A model generated the notes under the pieces. The model saw nothing but the letters and a program-made list of their open reading frames with translations, made no database searches and was not told the DNA's origin. A stretch of 64,000 nt of DNA from Silvibacterium acidisoli (GTDB lineage: Bacteria > Acidobacteriota > Terriglobia > Terriglobales > Acidobacteriaceae), in contig CP085323.1 in NCBI GenBank assembly GCA_022870745.1, positions 310,001 to 374,000 on the forward strand, in the 5' to 3' direction. Made by a program: the position numbers and the translations under genes. How positions within the stretch are numbered: position 1 is the first letter of the stretch; every line of letters starts with the position of its first letter. This document shows positions 1 to 10,488 of the stretch, in pieces.

Positions 1-215
1 AGTTCCTGAAGCACGCCGGGCGCAATTATCTTGTTGTCGCCACCAAGGCGGATCGCCTCAGCGGCAACGGACGCACCAAGGCAAAGATCACGCTCGAAAA
101 AGGTCTGGATACAGAAGGAATTCTGCTCTGCTCCTCAAAGACTGGAGCAGGAATGAAAGAAGTATGGGGGGCTATTCAGGCGGCAGCGGCTGGAGAAGAC
201 GTCTCCCCGGCGTAG
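1..215 (+). CDS. engB: Ribosome biogenesis GTP-binding protein EngB/YsxC, 3' fragment
   Basis: Only the last 70 codons are inside the window; the gene enters from the left edge in the frame starting at base 3 and ends at a TAG (213-215). The fragment carries ATKADRLS, matching the G4 (T/NKxD) guanine-specificity motif, and CSSKTGAG, matching the G5 region, in the spacing seen in EngB-type small GTPases that assist 50S subunit assembly. The assignment rests on these two motifs and the short C-terminus typical of EngB, so another TRAFAC GTPase cannot be fully excluded. Confidence 0.75.
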   Translation, partial: FLKHAGRNYLVVATKADRLSGNGRTKAKITLEKGLDTEGILLCSSKTGAGMKEVWGAIQAAAAGEDVSPA

Positions 216-417
216 CGGTTTATCTGAGTATCGCGTTCAGATGGAATATACACGTTAAATCGCCATTCCCTCAGGGCTAAAGCCCCCGACTTTTAAGCAG
301 GCAGATGCGGTATGGCTGAAGCCGTGCCCTGACACAAAACCGGCCCCTTCTGCACAATATCCGCACAGGAAAATACAGCGCGAGATGTGCATACACCCTG
401 ACACCAGGAGCAGACAA

Positions 418-450
418 GAAAAAGGCCACCCAACGGGTGGCCTGATTTTT
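418..450. terminator. Bidirectional intrinsic terminator
   Basis: A 9-bp perfect stem (423-431 with 435-443, loop AAC) is flanked by a T run on the plus strand (446-450) and an A run (418-423) that becomes a T run on the minus strand. It can end the pseudopilin operon coming from the right and engB coming from the left. The rest of 216-493 holds only a short palindrome (274-285, GGGCTAAAGCCC) of a type repeated in acidobacterial genomes; I see no gene there. Confidence 0.8.
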
Positions 451-493
451 GGGCGGCAAAGCCGCGACCCGCTGGACGCGCAGTCCCGCGCAG

Positions 494-910
494 TTACCAG
501 CTTGAGTAGGGCTGGCCGTCGGAGCCGGTTTCCTCGGAGCCGCTGTGCACGTCGCTGATGCCCGGCTCCGATTGGTCGACGCTCTCGAGCGTGTCGTCCA
601 TGGCCGGCTGCCAGCTTTCACTGGAGTGCGTCATCGGATCCTGCGGAAGCGTCTTGAGGTAGCCCGACTGCACCAGGTCATCGAGCGACTGCGGAGCCTT
701 ACCCTTGTCCATGGTGTAAGAGTCGATGGCATTGCGCAGCACATGAAGATCTTCCTTGAGAACGGCTTCCTTGGCGCTCTTGATGGAGGAGATATAGCTG
801 GGAATGGCAATGGCCGCCAGCACGCCGATGATGAGCATAACCACCATCAGCTCGACCAGCGTAAAGCCGCGCTCCGTGCGCCTCGATTTGTACCCTGCTG
901 TCTGCGCCAT
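494..910 (-). CDS. GspG-like pseudopilin (type II secretion / type IV pilus-like)
   Basis: 138 residues. A short basic leader ends in ERG followed by FTLVELMVVMLIIGVLAAIA, the class III prepilin signal: peptidase cleavage after Gly, N-methylated Phe, Glu at +5, then a hydrophobic helix of about 20 residues. The rest is a small globular domain with the GspG-like phrase LPQDPMT. It is the last gene of a minus-strand operon whose upstream members are a second pseudopilin (stop and start overlap as TAATG) and a secretin. It would build the short pseudopilus in the periplasm. A major pilin role is possible but the length and the DPMT motif favour a pseudopilin. Confidence 0.85.
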   Translation of the reverse strand: MAQTAGYKSRRTERGFTLVELMVVMLIIGVLAAIAIPSYISSIKSAKEAVLKEDLHVLRNAIDSYTMDKGKAPQSLDDLVQSGYLKTLPQDPMTHSSESWQPAMDDTLESVDQSEPGISDVHSGSEETGSDGQPYSSW

Positions 911-1383
911 TACCAGTCCTTGTATTTCGTTCCGTCGAGTGCTGTTCCTTCGGACTTCGAATACACATCGAAGAGATTCTGTCCGCCGAAGGAATCGCTG
1001 GTCGGGTCATCCTGCATCGAGCGCATGCCCCAATCGTCCTTACCCGTCATCGGATCTATCGGAATCCTGCGCAGGAAGCGAACCTTCTTGCCCTGCACAT
1101 CTACCCCTTGCACCAGCGTATCGAGGTCGGGCGGATACCCCTGGCTATCGACCTTGGTCTGAAAAGCATTGCGGTCGGCGGCATCCTTGTATTTATCGAT
1201 TGCCGTCCGCATCTGCCACAGGTCGTAGCGCAGTTCACGCTCCTTGGTGCGCTTCACCTCGAAACGAGCGACCGGCACCGCGGCTGAGGCGACGATCGCG
1301 AGAATCGCGACCGTCACGATCAGCTCAACCAGTGTCAGGCCGGCTTCGCTCGTCCTGCTACGAAATGGAGGCCGATGCTGCAT
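910..1383 (-). CDS. Second GspG-like pseudopilin
   Basis: 157 residues. The leader ends in SEAG before LTLVELIVTVAILAIVASAA, giving a prepilin peptidase site with Leu instead of Phe at +1 and Glu at +5. The globular part contains RRIPIDPMTGKDDWGMRS, the conserved GspG calcium-site/loop region, and ends in KYKDW like its neighbour's SSW. It lies 11 bp after the secretin stop and overlaps the next pseudopilin start by one base, so translation of the two pseudopilins is probably coupled. Two consecutive GspG-like subunits suggest a minor/major pair or a recent duplication followed by divergence. Confidence 0.85.
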   Translation of the reverse strand: MQHRPPFRSRTSEAGLTLVELIVTVAILAIVASAAVPVARFEVKRTKERELRYDLWQMRTAIDKYKDAADRNAFQTKVDSQGYPPDLDTLVQGVDVQGKKVRFLRRIPIDPMTGKDDWGMRSMQDDPTSDSFGGQNLFDVYSKSEGTALDGTKYKDW

Positions 1384-1394
1384 GGGCTTGTCCG

Positions 1395-3791
1395 CTACGG
1401 ACGCACCTGTACAAGCGCCCGCGATCCGGTTGCCGGCTGGGCCTGCTGCGCGCTGTTGCGCACCACAGGACGGGTGAGGATCACCGGCGCATCGCCTGCC
1501 GCCTTTGCCTGGAAGGTCAGCACACAGACCGTACCCGATCCGTTGACACCCTTCGTGCCCGGCGGACGCGAGGCCGAGATGGAGACCGTACCGTTGCCGT
1601 CGTCACGATGGACCAGTGCAACTGCCTGACCATCCTGCCCCAGCAGGTTCGTGCTCTTTGACTGCGGATCGCCAAGATCCACGTTCACCAGACTCAGCTT
1701 GCTCTGGTCGTACTTAAGCTGCATCGGCACTGAGAAGACGTCGTTGCCGTTGTCGAGATGAACGGCCATCTGGAAGGTCGAACCAACCTTCTGCTGACCC
1801 ATCTCCGGCGTCAACTGCAGCTTCACCGGCCCCGGCTGACCAGGCAGACCGACAGCAGCCGAATCTTCCTGCATGCTGGCGATGGCTCCAGCAGCGGCTG
1901 CGGCAGCTGTGACCGGCCCGTTCGCCGAGGTCGTCTGCGAAGTGGTCGGAGGAACAGCGAACTGACCTTGCGACTGGGCCTTCTGGATCGCGGCCTGCGC
2001 ATCCGTCTGGTTCATCTGGCGCAGCTGAATGCTTCCGCCCGTACCTGTGTCGAGTTCACGCAGGTTCAGCGGATCCAGCATGGTAGCGCGCACAACATGT
2101 GGAATCAGCAGGAAGACAATTTCATCATCCTGGGTTGTCTTATCGTTGCTGCCGAAGAGGTATTTCAGAATCGGCAGCTGCGCAAGGCCCGGCGTACCGC
2201 TCAATGAGAGCGAGGTCTGCTTCTGCAGGATGCCGCCGAGAATGTTCGCTTCGCCTTCCTTCAGACGGATCGTCTGGTCGACGGTGCGCTGCGTAATGAT
2301 CGGCTCTTCGATGCCGCCGATGTTCGAGTTGGAGTTCGAACCGGAGACTTCGATCTTGAGCTTCAGTGTCACGTCGCGGTCGTAGTGAACCGTAGGCTTG
2401 ATGGTGACGTTTACACCGATGTCAAGGTACTGGAACTGCGTGTTAACCAGCGAACTGACGATCGCCGTCGCCGCGCCCGTCTGGTACGAACCGGTTGCCA
2501 CCGGCAGACGTTCACCGATCTTGAGCGTCGCTTCCTGCCCGTCAGAGGCGCGGATGCGTGGATTCTGCAGAACCTTGGTCGAGCTGTCGGTAAGCAGCAG
2601 GTTGGCTGTAGCCGAGCCGATGCTCACGGCGAAGTTCGTGCCATTGAGATGGGCAAGGCTGTTCAGCGTCAGGCCATTGCTGGTACTCGAACCGCTGGTG
2701 TCGGTCGTGCCCGTCGTCGTGCTCGATGAGCTCGAGGTGCTGGTAGAGCTCTGGTTCAGGTTCGATTCCTGGAACGAGACTCCTACCGTCTGCGGCAGCT
2801 GGATACCGATGGTGCGTTCGTAGTTCCGGCTCACTTCAAGCACGGCTACGTCGACTACGACTTCCGGCTTGGCCTTGTCGAGATCGTTGATGAGCTTCTG
2901 CGCCAGCAGCAGTTCATCCGGCGTACCGCGCATGATGATCGCGTTCTGGCTGGCGACGCCATAAATCTTGGCTGTCTGGAACATGTTACGCAGAGCCGTC
3001 TGCACATCGGTAAAGTCGTTCTGCTGCGAAACATTCGTCAGATAAAAGGTCTGAACCGCCTGCTCTTCAAGCTCGGTGCGCTTGCTGCGGCTGTTCTGCG
3101 CCACGAAAATCGTATTGTCGGTGACCGGGCGCCAGAAGGTTCCAGAGATAGTCCCGATGATCCGAAGCGCGTCATACAGATCAACGTTCGTCAGGTCGAC
3201 CGGGATACGCTTCGAGGTGTAATCGGGATCGAAAAGCACGTTGATGCCGGCAAGCTTGCCCACCGTCTGGTAGATCACCTTGCTGTCTTCGACGGAGTGC
3301 AGCGTCAGCGGCTCTTTCGAGAGAGGCTTCAGGTGCAAGGGCTCGCCGATTCCGTTCAGCACCATTTCGGAGTTCGAATACTCCGGCGTTTCCGGCAGCG
3401 GAGGAGGAGCCGTAGCGTCGGCTTTCTTCCGCATCGCCTGGATTTCCTGCTGCGCCAGCTCATTGCTGGGATCGATCTCGATCGCGCGCAGAAATTCAGT
3501 CAAGGCGCCGGTGGTGTCGCCCTGCGCGCGCAGCTTCTGGCCACGCTGGATGTGGAGCGCCCCGACTGCGAAACGTGTCCGCTCGTAGCCTTCTTTGTAG
3601 CGGTCCTCTTTGGGGTCTTTCTGAAAGGCCTGGGAATAATCCTGGTAAGCAGTCTCGACGTCGTCTTTCTGCTCGGCCGCCTGGGCCATCTTATAAAGCT
3701 TCTTGGCCGACTGCGCATGAGCAGCCGGAGCAAGACCCAGAGCGAGGCCGAAGAGCGCGAGCGCGGCCCAATTCTTAATGCTGTATTTCAT
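1395..3791 (-). CDS. Secretin (GspD/PilQ-type) with N-terminal TPR and C-terminal cohesin domain
   Basis: 798 residues with a signal peptide ending near AHAQ (residue 27). Order of parts: TPR-like repeats (about 30-135, with AIEIDPSNELAQQE), an STN/N0-like and N1 domain (about 160-310), a Ser/Thr-rich insert (about 350-375), the secretin beta-barrel domain (about 400-610, with VPLATG-like RLPVATGSY and the EEPIITQRTVDQTI and GGILQ signatures), a linker, and a cohesin-like domain (about 665-790). It forms the outer-membrane channel through which the pseudopilus-driven machine exports proteins. It is first in the operon with the two pseudopilins. The ATPase and inner-membrane platform genes are not in the window. 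The cohesin tail is unusual for classical GspD. Confidence 0.88.
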   Translation of the reverse strand: MKYSIKNWAALALFGLALGLAPAAHAQSAKKLYKMAQAAEQKDDVETAYQDYSQAFQKDPKEDRYKEGYERTRFAVGALHIQRGQKLRAQGDTTGALTEFLRAIEIDPSNELAQQEIQAMRKKADATAPPPLPETPEYSNSEMVLNGIGEPLHLKPLSKEPLTLHSVEDSKVIYQTVGKLAGINVLFDPDYTSKRIPVDLTNVDLYDALRIIGTISGTFWRPVTDNTIFVAQNSRSKRTELEEQAVQTFYLTNVSQQNDFTDVQTALRNMFQTAKIYGVASQNAIIMRGTPDELLLAQKLINDLDKAKPEVVVDVAVLEVSRNYERTIGIQLPQTVGVSFQESNLNQSSTSTSSSSSTTTGTTDTSGSSTSNGLTLNSLAHLNGTNFAVSIGSATANLLLTDSSTKVLQNPRIRASDGQEATLKIGERLPVATGSYQTGAATAIVSSLVNTQFQYLDIGVNVTIKPTVHYDRDVTLKLKIEVSGSNSNSNIGGIEEPIITQRTVDQTIRLKEGEANILGGILQKQTSLSLSGTPGLAQLPILKYLFGSNDKTTQDDEIVFLLIPHVVRATMLDPLNLRELDTGTGGSIQLRQMNQTDAQAAIQKAQSQGQFAVPPTTSQTTSANGPVTAAAAAAGAIASMQEDSAAVGLPGQPGPVKLQLTPEMGQQKVGSTFQMAVHLDNGNDVFSVPMQLKYDQSKLSLVNVDLGDPQSKSTNLLGQDGQAVALVHRDDGNGTVSISASRPPGTKGVNGSGTVCVLTFQAKAAGDAPVILTRPVVRNSAQQAQPATGSRALVQVRP

Positions 3792-3987
3792 GCAACTCCA
3801 ACAGACTGGCCTGCGATGTGCGAATGCGCCGTGAAAGGCCAGCGGCGAGCGTTTTCAATCCGATGCCCGGATGCCGGGGTGGCCTGGCGTGGGTTGAGTA
3901 TAACACCGGCTCCCAGCGGGGCGATGAGCCGGGTCAACGTCCGTGCTAGCATGAAAAATTGATCCTCCGTGGGTAAAGCTCGCTTTC

Positions 3988-4527
3988 ATGGCCCGTCAAA
4001 GTACACATACGATCGTTCAGGCTCCGTCGAAAAAACCGAAGCCCCGTGACCCCGTCGCCTCAGGCGATCGCGATGCCGCAGTGAATCGCGCGGCCAGTCA
4101 CAACTATTTTCTGCTCGAGCGCTTCGAGGCCGGAGTCGCCCTGCGCGGCACCGAGGTAAAGTCGATCCGCGAAGGCAAAGCCAATCTCAAGGACGCTTAC
4201 GGGCTTGTCAAGGACGGCGAAGCCTTCCTTCTGAACGCCCACATCGGACCTTACTCGCACGGCAACAGCGCCAACCATGAGTCTCTCCGGACCCGGAAGC
4301 TGCTTCTGCACGAGGAAGAAATCCGCAAGCTAACCGGACAGACGCAGCTGAAAGGGCATACGCTCATCCCCACGCGGCTTTATTTCCGCCGAGGAAAGGT
4401 AAAGTGCGAGATCGCCGTAGCCAAAGGCAAACAGGATTGGGACAAGCGAGAAACCGAGAAACGCCGCGAGGCCGACCGCGAAGCCCGCTCCGCCATCGCC
4501 CACAGCCAGGGCAAACGGGCGCGCTAG
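3988..4527 (+). CDS. smpB: SsrA-binding protein SmpB
   Basis: 179 residues; SmpB binds tmRNA and delivers it to stalled ribosomes for trans-translation. Residues about 37-165 contain the whole OB-fold core: HNYFLLERFEAGVALRGTEV, KSIREGKANLKDAY, HIGPYSHGN, and the basic tail after GKQDWDKRETEKRREADREA that folds into a helix in the decoding channel. The first 35 residues are an extension beyond the usual ~155 and are basic and low-complexity; a later start is possible but no better in-frame ATG precedes the core. It is divergent from the secretin operon across about 195 bp. No ssrA gene is visible nearby. Confidence 0.95.
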   Translation: MARQSTHTIVQAPSKKPKPRDPVASGDRDAAVNRAASHNYFLLERFEAGVALRGTEVKSIREGKANLKDAYGLVKDGEAFLLNAHIGPYSHGNSANHESLRTRKLLLHEEEIRKLTGQTQLKGHTLIPTRLYFRRGKVKCEIAVAKGKQDWDKRETEKRREADREARSAIAHSQGKRAR

Positions 4528-4577
4528 GGCTCGGCCATTTCCAACCTGCAATAAATTGTCGCCAGAACTGAAAGAAC

Positions 4578-4648
4578 TTTCACCACAGAGAGCACAGAGG
4601 CATTTCCGTCTGTGCGGGCGGAGGTCTCTCTGTGTCCTCTGTAGTGAA
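4578..4648. repeat. REP-like imperfect palindrome (CACAGAG family), copy 1
   Basis: Left arm TTCACCACAGAGAGCACAGA and right arm CTGTGTCCTCTGTAGTGAA are near reverse complements around a variable centre. The same arms recur at 60136-60238. It fills the gap between smpB and pepA. Confidence 0.75.
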
Positions 4649-4730
4649 TCGAGCCTCGGATATCCCGGCGAAAACCCCCGACAGTAAAATCGAGTAGAGA
4701 CATTCTCACAAGGGAAAGCGAAAGGACTGG

Positions 4731-6236
4731 ATGAAGACCGAACTGCTCACCTCCCCGATAGACTCGCTGCAGTCAGAACTGCTGGTCGTATTTGCCGTAA
4801 ACAAATCGGAAAACACCGAGAAAGACGCCAAGGCCGAACCAGCCCTGCTCGCGTCCGACGGCGCAGCCGCGAAAGCTGCTGCCGATGTGCTGACGCTCGG
4901 CGACTTCAAAGCCGAGGCGAATGAGACCCTGCTGCTGCACGCGCCTGCCGGACTCGCCGCAAAGCGTCTGCTGCTCGTCGGACTGGGCAAGGAAAAGAAA
5001 GCCGGCGCGAACGAGCTTCGCAAGGCCGCCGGAACCGCCGTCCGCTTCGCCAAAGCAAAAGGCATCCGCTCACTGGCGATTGCTCTGCCTGAAAATCTCG
5101 ACATAGCCTCATCGGCACGGGCCATCGCCGAAGGCGCAGTCCTCGGCGATTACGACTCCGACACCTACCGCAGTGATCGGAAGGACCGCTCCATCGACTC
5201 CCTCTCGCTGATCGCCTCCGCTGCCAACAAGGACGCTGCCGCGGCTGGCCTGAATGAAGGCACGATCATCGCCGAGTCGCAGAACTTCGCCCGCTTCCTC
5301 ATCAATGAGCCGGGAAACTATCTGACGCCAACCATCCTCGGCGAGCGGGCGAAAAAAATGGCCAGCGAAAACGGCCTGAAGTGCGAGGTCTACAGCACCG
5401 AAAAGATGCAGGAGCTGAAGATGGGCGCGTTCCTGAGCGTGGCGCAGGGATCTGCGGAACCTCCGGCTCTGATTGTGCTCACTTACGAGCCGGAAGGCGC
5501 ACCCGCTGAGCCGGTCATGGGACTCGTCGGCAAAGGCGTCACCTTCGACACCGGCGGCATATCGCTCAAGCCTGCCGACAACATGGAGAAGATGAAATAT
5601 GACATGGCCGGCGGCGCAGCCATGCTCGGAGCGATGCAGGCAATCGCTCAGCTCAAGCCGAAGGTCAAAGTCATCTGTGTCGTTTGTGCCACAGAAAACA
5701 TGCCCGATGGCAAAGCACAAAAGCCGGGCGACGTGCAGATTGCCATGTCCGGCAAGTCTATTGAAGTCATTAACACCGACGCCGAGGGCAGGCTCGTGCT
5801 GGCTGATGGTCTGCATTATGCGAAGACGCTGGGCGCAACTCGCCTGATCAATGCAGCCACGCTGACCGGCGCCGTAGCGATTGCGCTGGGCCAGATCAGT
5901 GCCGGAGCATTTTCAAACGACGACGAAGCCTACGAAAAATTCGCCTCCGGACTCGCGGCATCGGGCGAAAGGTTCTGGCGGTTGCCTTGCGACGATGAAT
6001 ACCGCGACCAGATCAAGTCGTCGATTGCCGATATTCAGAACACCGGCCTCACCCGTTATGGCGGCGCAATCAACGGCGCAATGTTCCTCAAAGAGTTCGT
6101 CGGCGATACACCGTGGATCCATCTCGATATCGCGGCGCTCGCCTGGCTCGACTCCGAAAAGCCGTGGACGGCCAAAGGCCCGACCGGCGTTGCCGTGCGC
6201 AGCATCTTCGAGTGGGTCCGCAGCTACGCGGAATAA
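4731..6236 (+). CDS. pepA: Leucyl aminopeptidase (M17 family)
   Basis: 501 residues, the usual length for a cytosolic M17 aminopeptidase that removes N-terminal residues with two metal ions. The N-terminal macrodomain-like part covers about 1-165. The catalytic domain holds GKGVTFDTGGISLKPADNME (catalytic Lys and metal-binding Asp) and the family signature NTDAEGRL at 348-355. The start ATG follows AAGGGAAAGCGAAAGGACTGG, with a purine-rich Shine-Dalgarno. It is a single gene between a REP-like palindrome and a convergent-gene terminator. It may also act in turnover of glutathione-derived dipeptides, which is known for some family members but not shown here. Confidence 0.95.
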   Translation: MKTELLTSPIDSLQSELLVVFAVNKSENTEKDAKAEPALLASDGAAAKAAADVLTLGDFKAEANETLLLHAPAGLAAKRLLLVGLGKEKKAGANELRKAAGTAVRFAKAKGIRSLAIALPENLDIASSARAIAEGAVLGDYDSDTYRSDRKDRSIDSLSLIASAANKDAAAAGLNEGTIIAESQNFARFLINEPGNYLTPTILGERAKKMASENGLKCEVYSTEKMQELKMGAFLSVAQGSAEPPALIVLTYEPEGAPAEPVMGLVGKGVTFDTGGISLKPADNMEKMKYDMAGGAAMLGAMQAIAQLKPKVKVICVVCATENMPDGKAQKPGDVQIAMSGKSIEVINTDAEGRLVLADGLHYAKTLGATRLINAATLTGAVAIALGQISAGAFSNDDEAYEKFASGLAASGERFWRLPCDDEYRDQIKSSIADIQNTGLTRYGGAINGAMFLKEFVGDTPWIHLDIAALAWLDSEKPWTAKGPTGVAVRSIFEWVRSYAE

Positions 6237-6251
6237 GCTGCGACTGGAACA

Positions 6252-6284
6252 CAAAGGGCGCGCCTGTGAGAGGCGCGCCCTTTG
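6252..6284. terminator. Intrinsic terminator between convergent pepA and DJ-1/PfpI genes
   Basis: A perfect 14-bp stem (6252-6265 with 6271-6284, loop GTGAG) lies 15 bp after the pepA stop. The T tract is weak on both sides, so efficiency is uncertain. Confidence 0.65.
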
Positions 6285-6365
6285 CAGGTTTCAGGCTCTC
6301 CGCCAGGACTCATGCGGGCCTGGAGAATTGCTGAGAAGGGGTGCAGCGGGATGATTCCATTCGCC

Positions 6366-6929
6366 TTAGCTCGCAGCTTTCAGATGCACGCCATCCGCTA
6401 TCTCTTCAATCACCTTCTGGCTGAAGGCGGGAATGTCATCCGGTTTACGGCTTGTCACGAAGTTTCCGTCGGCAACTACTTTTTCATCGACCCATCTCGC
6501 GCCCGCGTTCATCAGATCGGTTTTCACTGAGGGCCACGAGGTCATCGTTTTACCCTTCACAACGCCCGCTTCGATTAACGTCCACGGACCGTGACAGATC
6601 GCCGCCACCGTTTTGCCGGATTGCGCGAACTCCTTCACAAAAGCGACAGCTTTTGGTTCCATCCGAAGATGGTCTGGGTTAAGGACCCCGCCGGGGAGAA
6701 CCAGGGCATCGTAATCACTCACACGAGCCTGATCGAGGGCCTTGTCGACCTTTACGCTCTCGCCCCAGTCGGTCTTGTTCCAACCTTTGATCGTTCCTGT
6801 CTTTGGCGAGACAACATGGGTGGTCGCACCCGCCTGCTCGAGGGCTTTTCTCGGCTCCGTCAACTCCGCCTGCTCGAAACCGTCCGTCGCTAGAATCGCA
6901 ACTTTTTTGCCCTTAAGTTTTTCTGCCAT
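6366..6929 (-). CDS. DJ-1/PfpI family glutamine amidotransferase-like protein
   Basis: 187 residues, matching the general-stress YhbO/PfpI group. The nucleophile elbow AAICHGPW puts the reactive cysteine at residue 112 with the adjacent histidine, and the conserved Glu of GFEQAEL near residue 18-22 is present. LPGGVLNPDHLR is the oxyanion-region motif. The family includes proteases, deglycases and chaperones, and the sequence does not separate these. A strong Shine-Dalgarno (GGAGGGTT) precedes the ATG. It is monocistronic and convergent with pepA. Confidence 0.9.
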   Translation of the reverse strand: MAEKLKGKKVAILATDGFEQAELTEPRKALEQAGATTHVVSPKTGTIKGWNKTDWGESVKVDKALDQARVSDYDALVLPGGVLNPDHLRMEPKAVAFVKEFAQSGKTVAAICHGPWTLIEAGVVKGKTMTSWPSVKTDLMNAGARWVDEKVVADGNFVTSRKPDDIPAFSQKVIEEIADGVHLKAAS

Positions 6930-7125
6930 TGCAAGAACCCTCCAATTGGTTCATCCGTCTTGGTTGGTCTTTCTACTTAGTAGGAAGACAACAGCCAGCA
7001 GAGCGTTGCCAGCTTTTAATGTTCCGTTGACGGACTGATATCCTGCTTTGTTACAAGGATTTCACTGCGATGGGTCCAACCCGGAGAGCTTTTTTCCACA
7101 TCGCAATGGCTGAATAAGAGGACTT

Positions 7126-8172
7126 ATGCACAGAAAACTTCGCGCCGCCTCCCTGCTGACACTGGCCACCATCGCCCTCACCGCCTGCAAGTCAAACAAC
7201 GTACAGATCTCTGGAGCGGGCAGCACTTTCGTCTACCCGGTCATGACCCGCTGGGTTCAGGATTTCCAGCAATCGCACCCCAGCGTACAGATCAACTACC
7301 AGTCCATCGGTTCCGGCGGCGGAGTGCAGCAGGTAAAGAGCAAGACCGTCGACTTCGGCGCGACCGATGCCCCGCTGGCCGATCAGCAGCTGGCCGGCAT
7401 GCCCGGCAATATGATCCAGATCCCCGAGACGGCTGGCCCCGTCTGCATTACTTATAACCTGCCCGGACTGCAGCAGCCTCTGCAGCTTTCGCCTGAATCG
7501 CTGGCCGGCATCTTCATGGGTACGGTTAAGAACTGGCAGGACTCCATGATCGCGAAGGACAACCCCGGCGTAACTCTTCCCAAGCAGGATATTGTCGTCG
7601 TTCACCGCGCGGACGGCAGCGGAACCACCAATGCCTTCACGACTTATCTAAGTGCCGTGAACAACGACTGGCAGAGCAAGGTCGGCAAGGGCAACAGCGT
7701 CAGCTGGCCTGTGGGCCTTGGCGGCAAGGGGTCTGAGGGTGTAACCGGGCAGCTGAAGCAGTCGCCAGGAGCGATCGGCTATGTCGAGCTGACCTACGCG
7801 CAGCAGAACCACCTGCCGGTCGCGAAGATCAAGAACCAGGCCGGCAACTACATCGCCCCGACCGCGCAAAGCACCACGGCTGCGATCAATGCCTTCACGG
7901 CGCAGCTGGTCGTCGATCCGCGCATTCCCATCGTGAATCCGCCTGCCGCGGCAACCGATGCGTATCCGATCTCAACCCTCACCTTTCTGCTGATTCCGCA
8001 GGACGGCTCGGATAAGGCGAAGCGTTCCGCACTGAAGAGCTTCATTCAGTACGTCATCACAGACGGGCAGCCGACAGCGGGATCGCTGAACTATGCGCCG
8101 CTTCCGGATGGCGTGAAGTCCTACGACCAGCAGCAGCTGAACAAGATGACGGCCGACGGGCAGGCGCTCTAA
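7126..8172 (+). CDS. pstS: Phosphate ABC transporter substrate-binding lipoprotein PstS
   Basis: 348 residues. A lipobox LTAC puts the lipidated cysteine at residue 21, so the protein is membrane-anchored on the periplasmic side. Phosphate-binding loops are recognisable: GAGSTFVYPV, SIGSGGGVQQ, FGATDAPL and RADGSGTTNAFT. This is the PstS arrangement for the high-affinity uptake system. The transporter genes pstC, pstA, pstB and phoU do not follow; a strong terminator comes directly after and then a minus-strand gene, so either they lie elsewhere or this is an orphan binding protein. The ATG follows AAGAGGACTT, a good ribosome-binding site. Confidence 0.93.
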   Translation: MHRKLRAASLLTLATIALTACKSNNVQISGAGSTFVYPVMTRWVQDFQQSHPSVQINYQSIGSGGGVQQVKSKTVDFGATDAPLADQQLAGMPGNMIQIPETAGPVCITYNLPGLQQPLQLSPESLAGIFMGTVKNWQDSMIAKDNPGVTLPKQDIVVVHRADGSGTTNAFTTYLSAVNNDWQSKVGKGNSVSWPVGLGGKGSEGVTGQLKQSPGAIGYVELTYAQQNHLPVAKIKNQAGNYIAPTAQSTTAAINAFTAQLVVDPRIPIVNPPAAATDAYPISTLTFLLIPQDGSDKAKRSALKSFIQYVITDGQPTAGSLNYAPLPDGVKSYDQQQLNKMTADGQAL

Positions 8173-8202
8173 GCAGATAGGACCAGCTCAAATCCGGTTC
8201 GC

Positions 8203-8241
8203 AAACAACAACGGCCAGCTCCCCGCTGGCCGTTGTTGTTT
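8203..8241. terminator. Strong intrinsic terminator between pstS and argS
   Basis: A perfect 17-bp stem (8203-8219 with 8225-8241, loop TCCCC) ends in a T-rich tail on the plus strand and begins with A-rich sequence that gives T's on the minus strand, so it serves both convergent genes. Confidence 0.85.
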
Positions 8242-8283
8242 TGGCTGACCGCCCGTCAGCGGACTGCGACTTCGCTGCCGTCT

Positions 8284-10257
<1,974 letters not shown>

Positions 10258-10488
10258 TTGATCGATATCCTGCTGTGGTGCTCCAGCGGCGCGGTGGAAG
10301 GCGCTGAAACATCTGATTTTACTGACGATTTTATCAGGTGGTCGGAACGAAGCCTGCCGGGATTCCAGAAACGCCCCGAAAGAACAAGCGAGAACTCGCA
10401 TCGCACGAAGCCTTAGCCGGGGCCGACCTCGACTAAGCCCCCCGCTGACGGTAATCTGGTAAGAAAGCCTTAACCGATTGCCGACCCC

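Noticed and set aside
7000-7125. Pho box upstream of pstS
   Set aside because: I looked for two 7-bp direct repeats with 4-bp spacing near a -10 box and found nothing convincing.
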